Below, piece by piece: positions 1 through 6,325 of a DNA stretch of 7,092 nucleotides. The stretch spans positions 1 to 7,092 of the forward strand of contig JBELMC010000124.1 in the NCBI GenBank assembly GCA_042096155.1, read 5' to 3'. The DNA is from Dinoroseobacter sp042096155 (GTDB lineage Bacteria > Pseudomonadota > Alphaproteobacteria > Rhodobacterales > Rhodobacteraceae). Made by a program: the position numbers and the translations under genes. A model generated the notes under the pieces. That model was not told the origin of the DNA. It did not search any database and saw only the letters and a list, made by a program, of their open reading frames with translations. Numbering within the stretch: position 1 is the first letter of the stretch; the number at the start of each line of letters is the position of its first letter.

Positions 1-209
1 TTCATAGCAAACATTGCTCGAAAGAGACCGGAACTAAACCGCGACAAGACCATTCCGAAGTACACTAAAATCAGGAGACGTAGGGCTACAGGATCAGAAG
101 CCTCATATAGCGCGTCGTCTTTCGCTTGCGCAAGTGTTGCAAGATTATGGATCCAGAACAAAGTCAAGAAACGCAAACGCTTACTTAAGGCTTTGTTTTT
201 TAGAGAAAC
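1..209. other. No recognisable gene (left edge)
   Basis: Plus frame 1 stays open from the window edge through the antisense of the tRNA to a stop at 391-393. Its lysine- and arginine-rich translation before the tRNA resembles no family I recognise, and a real gene would not be expected to run through a tRNA. The other frames are broken by stops. The only local structure seen is a 10-bp perfect palindrome, CTTGCGCAAG, at 125-134. Lying on the 3' side of the tRNA, this stretch is where an integrated element would sit, but no integrase sequence is visible in it. Confidence 0.4.
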
Positions 210-285
210 TGGTGCCGCTGAAGGGACTCGAACCCCCGACCCCATCATTACGAATGACGTGCTCTACCAGCTGAGCTACAGCGGC
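210..285 (-). tRNA. tRNA-Thr (anticodon CGU, reads ACG)
   Basis: Read on the minus strand, the sequence folds as a complete cloverleaf. The acceptor stem pairs GCCGCTG (285-279) with CAGCGGC, followed by discriminator A and an encoded CCA at 212-210. The D arm is GCTC-AGCTGGTA-GAGC. The anticodon stem is CGTCA/TGATG with one G-U pair, and the loop TTCGTAA gives anticodon CGT, so threonine. The T arm contains the standard TTCGAGT loop flanked by GGGGG and CCCTT. Length is 73 nt plus CCA. No T-rich intrinsic terminator follows its 3' end. Decayed copies of its 5' half lie immediately upstream (higher coordinates), and the intact copy is presumably the functional gene. Confidence 0.96.
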
Positions 286-382
286 ATCCTTCTTCTTCCG
301 CGGCCCTACTATGGCCCCACTAATTACTTCGCGCCTTCTCTAACTTACCGGGGTCCAACGTCAATCGCGGTTGGACCCGCTA

Positions 383-421
383 ATTACGAATGACGTGCGC
401 TACCAGCTGAGCTAATGGGGC
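383..421 (-). pseudogene. tRNA-Thr 5'-half pseudogene, copy 2
   Basis: On the minus strand, starting at 421, the sequence reads as an acceptor 5' strand (GCCCCAT), a nearly perfect D arm (GCTC-AGCTGGTA-GCGC) and the anticodon arm CGTCA-TTCGTAA, identical to the intact tRNA-Thr(CGU). After the anticodon loop the similarity stops. There is no matching T arm and no acceptor 3' strand. An unrelated hairpin takes their place at 352-377, with arms GGTCCAAC and GTTGGACC. The acceptor 5' strand also differs from that of the intact gene. It cannot fold as a tRNA, so it is called a fragment rather than a gene. Confidence 0.75.
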
Positions 422-500
422 TTCCTGGACTCTACTATGGCCCTACTAGAACCTCAACCTATCGTCTAACCTGCTGGCCTCAAACGTCAATCGCGAGTGG

Positions 501-540
501 ACCCATGCATTTCGAATGACGTGCTCTCCCATCTGAGGAC
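501..540 (-). pseudogene. tRNA-Thr 5'-half pseudogene, copy 3
   Basis: This is a more decayed copy. On the minus strand the D-stem half GAGC and the run GCACGTCATTCG survive, but the D loop, the anticodon 3' side and the acceptor strand have changed. It sits exactly one 126-bp period beyond copy 2. It is followed on its 3' side by the same AACGTCAATCGCG word, whose flanking hairpin arms no longer pair fully. It is non-functional as a tRNA. Confidence 0.6.
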
Positions 541-639
541 CAAAAACTTCTCAGAACATACTATGGACATTGTCTTAATGAAAGTCCCCGTTTCTTTGCG
601 ATATATGAGCTGCGTCTTGGCACCTCTTATATGCCGCGA

Positions 640-1710
640 AGCAGAGAGGGGCGGGTCGTTATGGGAGTGGTCTCGTCAGGGCCGGTCAGTAGTTTGCGCG
701 CCACCTGCTTTTGGCATGTCCTGGACGGATATCTGGGAACCGGTCAGCCTGCTGCCTCGCATGATAAGACCAAGACTCCTAGAACAATGAACGATACCAT
801 CGGAGTTGATATTTCCAAAGCTAGTCTTGAAGTCTGGCGTCTTTGCGACCGCAAGCACATGCGGTTTTCCAACGACAAATTAGGGCTTGGGGAGCTGTGC
901 AGATGGCTCGGGCCCAATCCGATCCGCGTCGTCTAGAAGGCGACGGGACGGTTTCACCGCGATCTCGCAGCAGCGGTTGCCAAGGCTGGGCACGGCCTCG
1001 GCAAGGTGAACCCCTCGCGTGTCAGGCGGTTTGCGCAGGCGACGGGGACCATCGCCACGACCGACTGTGTCAATGCGCATATGCTGGCGCAAATGGGGGC
1101 GACGCTTGCGCTTGAGGCTCCCCAATTCGCAGCCAAAGCCTGCATAGGATCAAGGAATTGCATATCGCGCGCAGTGCTCTGATCAAAGACCGCACCGCCT
1201 GCCGCAACAGGTTGGACAGGGCGTACAACAAGGCCTGGCGCTCCAAACTCAAGGCCCCGGGGGCGCCAGATCGAAACGCAGATCGCCCAGATCGATGCCG
1301 AGCGGGTCCGCCTCATCGAGGCCGACCCCGAGCTGGCCCGGCGCTACGACATCCTGATGTCCATCCGCGGCATAGGTCCGGTGGCTGCGACGGCGATGAT
1401 CGTGGACATGCCCGAGCGCGGCACGATGATGCCGAAAGAGGCCGCGAGCCGGGCCTTTCTCGCAGCTGTCTCGTGCCGATCACCGGCAGTCGGCGCGTTG
1501 GAAGAGCAAGGCCCGCATCTTCGGCGGCCGCGACGGGCTGCGCACCATACCTTTCATGCCGACCGTAATCGCGACCCGATACAACGCCCCGCTCAGGAAC
1601 ATCTGCCGTGCGCTCTACGAACACGCAAAGCCCTGGACGGTCGCCATCACGGCAGTGATGCCCAAGCTCATCGTCCGCGCCAACGCCCTGATCCGGGATC
1701 ACTGAACATG
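640..1710 (+). mobile_element. Decayed IS110-family insertion sequence (ends approximate)
   Basis: The extent is inferred from the transposase remnant at 787-1705 plus about 150 bp of upstream sequence that would be the left-end non-coding region of an IS110 element. IS110 elements lack conventional terminal inverted repeats and do not usually make clear target duplications, so the ends cannot be fixed by eye. The upstream stretch contains the 8-bp direct repeat CCGGTCAG at 682-689 and 740-747. Downstream, similarity to an ornithine cyclodeaminase remnant begins within about 130 bp of the transposase stop. Confidence 0.6.
787..1705 (+). pseudogene. IS110-family transposase, multiply disrupted
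   Basis: The N-terminus (MNDTIGVDISKASLEVW) carries the first Asp of the DEDD RuvC-like domain. The expected VV-aromatic-EATG motif is broken: TAG at 934-936 replaces the aromatic codon, and AAG at 937-939 changes the catalytic Glu to Lys. The later TDxVDA motif reads TDCVNA, losing another Asp (1072-1074). The reading frame then shifts near 1120-1135 (into IKELHIARSALIKDRTA), again near a G-run at about 1258-1263 (into IETQIAQIDAERVRLIEADP and SIRGIGPVAATAMIVDMPE), and twice more between about 1455 and 1485. It ends in the frame reading RQSARWKSKARIFGGRDG to a TGA at 1703-1705. That last block is the C-terminal Transposase_20 (PF02371-like) domain with its Ser (1490-1492), but the usual following Gly is Ala. 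Intact members are about 300-340 residues, so nearly the whole gene is present but dead. Confidence 0.88.
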
Positions 1711-1754
1711 CCCCCTTGATCATAAAGGTTCGTGTTGGCGCGTTCATATTTCTT

Positions 1755-1796
1755 CCAAAGCAAGTGCGAACGCCCTGCGCGGTTCATCTGCTTTGG
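1755..1796. repeat. Imperfect 42-nt inverted repeat (hairpin)
   Basis: The arms CCAAAGCA (1755-1762) and TGCTTTGG (1789-1796) are perfect complements. Between them, GAACGC and GCGGTTC pair with a one-base bulge, giving a long hairpin with an internal loop. It lies between the IS110 transposase stop and the ornithine cyclodeaminase remnant. It may be part of an element end or the junction left by insertion. No T-run follows on either strand, so it is not an obvious terminator. Confidence 0.5.
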
Positions 1797-2336
1797 GCCT
1801 CTATGCCGTTTTTTCTGACAGGGCTGGCGACATGGTCCCGGGCGGCGACATCTCAGCACCGTGTATCGCAGACAAAGTCTGTGCCACGATTTTAACCGAT
1901 AATATGGTTGACGCTGGTTTTGACATCAAGGCCATCGAGAGAGACATCTCAGGCAACACAGAACGGCTCCGCGATAGTCTCATGCGGTCCGACATCATTT
2001 TTTGATTATGAGCCCCAGATCCACATCGAGGGGGATATTCAGCAGCTGCCGGTCTCGCACCCAGTGACGCCATTCTGGCAGGTGTTATGGGCCCGGCGTC
2101 CGGGGCAAACCAGCCTGGATCAAATTGTCTTGTTTGACTCTGTCAGATTCGCGATTGAAGATTTTGCTGCGTTGCATTTCATGCGCACTGTCGCATTGCG
2201 AACCGACCAGTATGGACAACTTGATAGGATTGCAGATCCGGACGCGCCATCAATTCTTTTTGGCACGCTTCACTGCGGCGCCTCATCAAGACGGATTTTG
2301 CCAAGTGGGTTAATGTTTTCGGGCCTGATGCTGATG

Positions 2337-2345
2337 TTATCCACA
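2337..2345 (+). promoter_or_regulatory. DnaA-box match upstream of nrdJ (site 1)
   Basis: The sequence TTATCCACA is an exact match to the DnaA box consensus TTATNCACA. It lies 321 bp before the nrdJ start codon and forms a pair with the site at 2358. Ribonucleotide reductase promoters in other bacteria, such as E. coli nrdAB, are known to bind DnaA. Binding here is inference. Confidence 0.55.
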
Positions 2346-2357
2346 AGTTTTCCTGAC

Positions 2358-2366
2358 ATATCCACA
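2358..2366 (+). promoter_or_regulatory. DnaA-box-like site 2
   Basis: The sequence ATATCCACA has one mismatch to the DnaA consensus at the first base. It has the same orientation as site 1 and starts 21 bp later, close to two helical turns, so both would lie on the same face of the DNA. The nearby AT content is moderate and no larger cluster is visible, which argues against a replication origin. Confidence 0.45.
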
Positions 2367-2490
2367 CAACCCTAGGTCGAATCGTACGCTCTGAGTCGAG
2401 ATCGCTTCCGGGGCAGGTCAAGTCCAAAAACCATTCATATTGTGACAAAATCTTATTGACGAGCCTGTAGCTAATGCGTCACGTTGTAGT

Positions 2491-2520
2491 TTGTCGGGGC
2501 GGCGGTACCAAATGTAGTAT
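2491..2520 (+). promoter_or_regulatory. Candidate sigma-70 promoter for nrdJ
   Basis: TTGTCG at 2491-2496 is separated by 18 bp from TAGTAT at 2515-2520, giving a plausible but imperfect -35/-10 pair about 145 bp before the start codon. The -10 matches the consensus at only four of six positions. Other arrangements are possible. Confidence 0.22.
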
Positions 2521-2555
2521 CGAAGCACACCGTTAGCACATCGGGTCTCACCAAT

Positions 2556-2582
2556 AAAAAGGCCGCTGTATTGACCAGCGGC
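2556..2582 (-). terminator. Minus-strand intrinsic-terminator-like hairpin
   Basis: A 7-bp perfect stem, GCCGCTG (2562-2568) with CAGCGGC (2576-2582), encloses a 7-nt loop. On the minus strand it is extended by a C and followed by TTTTT (2560-2556), the form of a Rho-independent terminator. On the plus strand no T-run follows. It sits inside the nrdJ leader, facing against nrdJ transcription, with no minus-strand gene in the window that it would obviously serve. Confidence 0.5.
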
Positions 2583-2656
2583 ATAGTGACTTGTGCTGTG
2601 TCGGGGCTCTGATCGCCGCAAACCGTGCGGATAAATTAAGGACGTTAGAAACCTAC

Positions 2657-2660
2657 GAGG
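2657..2660 (+). promoter_or_regulatory. Ribosome binding site of nrdJ
   Basis: GAGG lies 5 nt before the ATG at 2666. This Shine-Dalgarno match decides the start in favour of ATG 2666 over the in-frame TTG at 2591, which has no such motif and would add 25 residues not typical of the family. Confidence 0.7.
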
Positions 2661-2665
2661 CGACA

Positions 2666-5600
2666 ATGAAAATAGAACGCAAATTTACCACGATAGACGA
2701 GAGCGCTTATGGCGCGCTTGAATTTACTTCGACCGCCTCAGAGATCCGCAACCCTGATGGAACGCTTGTCTTCCGTTTGGACAATGTCGAAATCCCAGCA
2801 TCATGGAGCCAAGTTGCGGCCGATGTTTTGGCCCAAAAATATTTCCGCAAGGCAGGTGTGCCTGCCGTGACCAAGCGTGTGAAAGAAAAAGGAGTGCCAT
2901 CCTTTTTATGGCGCTCAGTGCCTGATACGGCGGCTTTGGACGCTTTGCCGGATGCTGAGCGCTTTGTTGGGGAAACATCGTCAAAACAAGTGTTTGACCG
3001 TCTGGCGGGCGCTTGGGCATATTGGGGATGGAAGGGCGGTTATTTCACGTCCGAGGCCGATGCGCGGTCCTATTATGACGAGATGCGCTACACGCTTGCC
3101 AGCCAGATGGGCGCGCCGAATTCCCCTCAGTGGTTCAACACTGGGCTGCATTGGGCCTATGGGATTGATGGACCGTCGCAGGGGCATTTTTATGTCGATC
3201 ACAAGACTGAAAAGCTGACAAAATCGAAATCCTCTTATGAACATCCGCAGCCCCATGCCTGTTTTATCCAATCGGTGTCTGATGACTTGGTCAATGAGGG
3301 CGGGATCATGGATCTGTGGGTCCGCGAAGCGCGCTTGTTTAAATATGGCTCAGGCACGGGTACCAATTTCAGTTCGCTCCGGGCTGCGGGCGAAAAATTA
3401 TCCGGTGGGGGCAAGTCATCCGGCCTGATGGGATTTTTGAAAATTGGCGACCGGGCTGCCGGGGCAATCAAATCCGGCGGGACAACTCGACGTGCGGCCA
3501 AGATGGTGATTGTGGACGCAGATCATCCTGACATCGAAGAATTCATCACTTGGAAAGTCAAAGAAGAGCAGAAAGTTGCTTCATTGGTCGCTGGCAGCAA
3601 GATGCATGAAGCCAAGTTGAACGCGATTTTCGCAGCCATCGGTGCATGGGATGGCAGTATTGATGATGCCATTGATCCAACAAAAAATGCGGCGCTGAAG
3701 AGTGCGATCCGCGATGCCAAAAAAGTCGCGATACCCGAAGCTTACGTAAAACGTGTTTTGGATTATGCGCGTCAGGGCTATGACTCAATCGAGTTTCCGA
3801 CCTACGATACGGATTGGGATTCTGAGGCCTATAACTCCGTTTCGGGCCAAAATTCGAATAACTCAATTCGTGTGACAAATGCGTTTTTGCAATCTGTTCG
3901 CGACGATGGCGACTGGGATCTGGTCAACCGCAAAGATGGCGAGATTGCCAAGACGATCAAGGCCCGAGATCTTTGGGAACAGATTGGACATGCCGCTTGG
4001 GCTTGTGCGGACCCTGGCATCCAATTCCATGACACTGTGAATGAATGGCATACATGCCCGGCAGATGGTGAAATCCGCGGATCCAATCCATGTTCGGAAT
4101 ACATGTTTTTGGATGATACAGCCTGTAACCTCGCGTCGATGAACTTGCTGACATTTTACAAAAACGGCCAGTTTGAGTCAGAAAACTATATGCATGCGGT
4201 GCGCATCTGGACGCTGACCTTAGAGATCTCGGTTTTGATGGCGCAGTTTCCATCGCAAGAAATCGCACAGAGATCCTATGATTACCGGACGTTGGGTCTT
4301 GGTTATGCCAATATTGGTGGTCTTTTGATGACGATGGGTCACAGCTATGACAGCGATGCAGGCCGTGCCCTATGCGGGGCGCTGACCGCGCTGATGACCG
4401 GCGTTTCATATGCAACATCGGCCGAGATCGCATCGGAAGTCGGCCCATTTCCCGGATACGCAAAAAACGCAGAGCACATGAAAAAGGTGATGCGCAACCA
4501 TGCGCGAGCGGCCAAGGGCTTGACCGATGGCTATGAAGATTTATCGGTTCAGCCGGTCGCCTTGGACCACGCAAACTGCCCGGACCAGTCATTGGTGAAA
4601 CTTGCGATCGCTGCTTGGGATGAGGCGATCGCATTGGGTGAAGCGCATGGCTACCGCAATGCGCAATCCACGGTGATTGCGCCCACTGGTACGATCGGTT
4701 TGGTGATGGATTGCGACACCACCGGGATTGAGCCGGACTTCGCGTTGGTGAAATTCAAAAAGCTGGCGGGGGGCGGCTACTTCAAGATCATCAATCGCTC
4801 GGTCCCGGCCGCTTTGGAACAACAGGGTTATAGCTCTGCGCAAATCGAAGAGATTGTGTCTTATGCGGTGGGCCACGGCACGCTTGGAAACGCGGCTGGA
4901 ATCAATCACACCTCGCTGATTGGGCACGGCTTTGGACCTGCAGAGATCGAGAAAATCGAGGCGGCGTTGCCCTCTGCGTTCGACATTCGCTTTGTGTTCA
5001 ATCAATGGACGCTGGGGCAGGATTTCTGCACCGGGACCTTGGGTATTCCGGACGCAAAGCTCAACGATCCAACCTTTGATCTTCTACGGTCTTTGGGCTT
5101 CTCTAAGGCGGATATTGATGCTGCGAATGACCATGTATGCGGAACGATGACGCTTGAGGGCGCACCTCACTTGAAACCTGAACACCTCAGCATATTTGAC
5201 TGCGCAAATCCTTGTGGCAAAAAAGGAAAACGGTATCTGAGCGTCAACAGCCACATTCACATGATGGCGGCTGCACAAAGCTTTATTTCCGGTGCCATTT
5301 CAAAAACCATCAATATGCCGAATTCAGCGACGATCGAGGATTGCCAGAAGGCATATGAACTCAGCTGGAGCCTCGGGACAAAAGCCAACGCGCTTTATCG
5401 AGATGGTTCGAAATTGTCACAGCCGCTCGCGGCTGCGTTGGTCGAAGATGACGACGACGCTGCGGATGTCCTTGAGAGCGGGACGACAACACAAAAGGCG
5501 CAGGTGCTGGCCGAAAAGATCGTTGAGAAAATAATCGTAAAAGAAGTCATCCGCACCGAACGCGAAAAAATGCCTGAGCGACGCAAGGGCTATACCCAAA

Positions 5601-6325
5601 AGGCGACTGTCGGCGGACATAAAGTGTATCTACGGACAGGGGAGTATAAAGACGGGTCTTTGGGCGAAATCTTCATTGACATGCACAAAGAGGGTGCAGG
5701 CTTTCGCGCGATGATGAATAACTTCGCCATCGCTGTTTCCGTGGGGCTGCAATATGGCGTCCCGCTCGAAGAGTTTGTCGACGCGTTTACCTTCACCAAG
5801 TTCGAACCTGCGGGCATGGTTCAAGGCAATGAGACGATCAAGAACGCCACGTCGATCCTCGACTATATTTTCCGGGAATTGGCCGTCAGCTATTTGGATC
5901 GAACCGATTTGGCTCATGTGAAACCGCAAGGGGCCAGCTTTGATGATCTTGGGCGCGGTGAAGATGAAGGTCGACCCAATGTCGATCCAGTTTCTGAAAC
6001 CGCAGCGTCCAAGTCTCTGGAAGTGCTCAAACAAATCAGCTCGACGGGGTATTTGCGCAAGCGCGTACCGCAAGAGCTGGTGGTGTTGCAGGGGGGACAG
6101 ACCGTTTCAGATATCGCGGACGCGACGACCGGCTTGAACACGTTGGTTGCAAATGCTGCGGTTGGCGATCCTGGGCTGGCAACGATGCAGATGGACCAAC
6201 GCACCAAAGCAAAAATGCAAGGCTATGAAGGCGACCCATGCGGCGAATGTGGCAATTACACGCTGGTGCGAAATGGAACCTGCATGAAATGCAACACGTG
6301 CGGCGCCACATCGGGTTGCAGCTGA
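2666..6325 (+). CDS. nrdJ: Vitamin B12-dependent (class II) ribonucleotide reductase
   Basis: This 1,219-residue enzyme reduces ribonucleotides to deoxyribonucleotides in the cytosol, using adenosylcobalamin to generate the active-site thiyl radical independently of oxygen. After the N-terminal class II domain comes the large alpha/beta-barrel catalytic domain, with GSGTGTNFSSLR at 228-239 and NSNNS at 396-400. The active-site motif NPCSE is at 474-478, with Cys476 as the expected thiyl radical residue. Cys199 (HPQPHACFIQ) and Cys487 (ACNLAS) correspond to the redox pair. PTGTI at 673-677 is the phosphate-binding loop. An acidic patch (927-931) and a charged linker lead to a TSCPD-type domain from about 986. 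The C-terminus has six cysteines at 1192, 1195, 1206, 1209, 1212 and 1218, forming a zinc-ribbon-like segment and likely redox tail. Length and key residues are normal, so it should be active. It appears to be monocistronic. The enzyme name is near certain; residue roles come from family knowledge. Confidence 0.98.
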   Translation: MKIERKFTTIDESAYGALEFTSTASEIRNPDGTLVFRLDNVEIPASWSQVAADVLAQKYFRKAGVPAVTKRVKEKGVPSFLWRSVPDTAALDALPDAERFVGETSSKQVFDRLAGAWAYWGWKGGYFTSEADARSYYDEMRYTLASQMGAPNSPQWFNTGLHWAYGIDGPSQGHFYVDHKTEKLTKSKSSYEHPQPHACFIQSVSDDLVNEGGIMDLWVREARLFKYGSGTGTNFSSLRAAGEKLSGGGKSSGLMGFLKIGDRAAGAIKSGGTTRRAAKMVIVDADHPDIEEFITWKVKEEQKVASLVAGSKMHEAKLNAIFAAIGAWDGSIDDAIDPTKNAALKSAIRDAKKVAIPEAYVKRVLDYARQGYDSIEFPTYDTDWDSEAYNSVSGQNSNNSIRVTNAFLQSVRDDGDWDLVNRKDGEIAKTIKARDLWEQIGHAAWACADPGIQFHDTVNEWHTCPADGEIRGSNPCSEYMFLDDTACNLASMNLLTFYKNGQFESENYMHAVRIWTLTLEISVLMAQFPSQEIAQRSYDYRTLGLGYANIGGLLMTMGHSYDSDAGRALCGALTALMTGVSYATSAEIASEVGPFPGYAKNAEHMKKVMRNHARAAKGLTDGYEDLSVQPVALDHANCPDQSLVKLAIAAWDEAIALGEAHGYRNAQSTVIAPTGTIGLVMDCDTTGIEPDFALVKFKKLAGGGYFKIINRSVPAALEQQGYSSAQIEEIVSYAVGHGTLGNAAGINHTSLIGHGFGPAEIEKIEAALPSAFDIRFVFNQWTLGQDFCTGTLGIPDAKLNDPTFDLLRSLGFSKADIDAANDHVCGTMTLEGAPHLKPEHLSIFDCANPCGKKGKRYLSVNSHIHMMAAAQSFISGAISKTINMPNSATIEDCQKAYELSWSLGTKANALYRDGSKLSQPLAAALVEDDDDAADVLESGTTTQKAQVLAEKIVEKIIVKEVIRTEREKMPERRKGYTQKATVGGHKVYLRTGEYKDGSLGEIFIDMHKEGAGFRAMMNNFAIAVSVGLQYGVPLEEFVDAFTFTKFEPAGMVQGNETIKNATSILDYIFRELAVSYLDRTDLAHVKPQGASFDDLGRGEDEGRPNVDPVSETAASKSLEVLKQISSTGYLRKRVPQELVVLQGGQTVSDIADATTGLNTLVANAAVGDPGLATMQMDQRTKAKMQGYEGDPCGECGNYTLVRNGTCMKCNTCGATSGCS

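Larger units (their letters stand above)
247..566. repeat. Tandem tRNA-half repeat, 3 copies, 126-bp period
   Basis: Three blocks share the same order of motifs. The tRNA anticodon-arm word CGAATGACGT occurs at 251, 387 and 513. The spacer word TACTATGG occurs at 307, 433 and 559, an exact 126-bp step each time. The word AACGTCAATCGCG occurs at 357 and 483, again 126 bp apart. The first block belongs to the intact tRNA-Thr and carries about 10 extra bases between the tRNA and the spacer word. The other two are progressively diverged. This looks like old tandem duplication followed by decay. Confidence 0.8.
1793..2375 (+). pseudogene. Ornithine cyclodeaminase family, 5'-truncated and frameshifted
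   Basis: The frame from 1793 gives ADKVCATILTDNMVDAGFDI and RDSLMRSDIIF, then stops at TGA 2003-2005 directly after a run of six T (1998-2003). Skipping one T moves to the frame reading DYEPQIHIEGDIQQLP, VLFDSVRFAIEDFAALHF and IADPDAPSILFGTL. In order, these match the C-terminal half of ornithine cyclodeaminase/mu-crystallin family proteins: the ADK-ATIL strand, the EYEPQTRIEGDIQQLP motif and FDSVGFAIEDF. The family is usually about 310-360 residues, many members use NAD(P), and ornithine cyclodeaminase converts ornithine to proline and ammonia. Only about 160 residues remain. The N-terminal half is absent, probably lost at or near the IS110 insertion. The expected GGDCPGKTEL segment is altered (IERDISGNTERL). 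Similarity fades after about 2270, and the frame closes at TAG 2373-2375. Confidence 0.8.
2376..2665. other. Upstream region of nrdJ
   Basis: This 290-bp gap carries no recognisable gene. It contains a candidate promoter (2491-2520), a degenerate NrdR-like half-site around 2430-2445 (right half ATATTGTG), a possible -35 hexamer TTGACG at 2456-2461 without a good partner, and the minus-oriented hairpin at 2556-2582. I looked for a cobalamin riboswitch and could not see a convincing B12 box or the accompanying stem set. Confidence 0.5.

Noticed and set aside
193..393. Plus-strand ORF containing GTRTPDPIITNDVLYQLSY
   Set aside because: This is the antisense translation of the tRNA-Thr gene, a well-known annotation artefact, continuing into spacer repeat sequence.
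617..634. Sigma-54-like promoter (TGGCAC followed by TATATGC)
   Set aside because: The spacing between GG and GC is 12 rather than 10 and the -12 element is poor.
1313..1747. 144-codon minus-strand ORF, and other long ORFs opposite the IS110 remnant
   Set aside because: These are shadows of GC-rich coding sequence on the plus strand with no family resemblance.
2179..2448. 89-codon minus-strand ORF
   Set aside because: It is antisense to the ornithine cyclodeaminase remnant and shows no recognisable motif.
2591..2665. N-terminal extension of nrdJ from TTG at 2591
   Set aside because: It has no Shine-Dalgarno sequence, and the extra 25 residues are not typical of the family, whereas ATG 2666 has GAGG 5 nt upstream and gives the family-typical MKIERKFT start.
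2376..2665. Cobalamin riboswitch ahead of the B12-dependent reductase
   Set aside because: No B12-box-like sequence or supporting stem arrangement was found. A covariance-model search would settle it.
3957..4634. 225-codon minus-strand ORF inside nrdJ
   Set aside because: It is a long shadow frame antisense to the conserved catalytic domain of nrdJ, with low-complexity Arg/Ser/Pro/His-rich composition.
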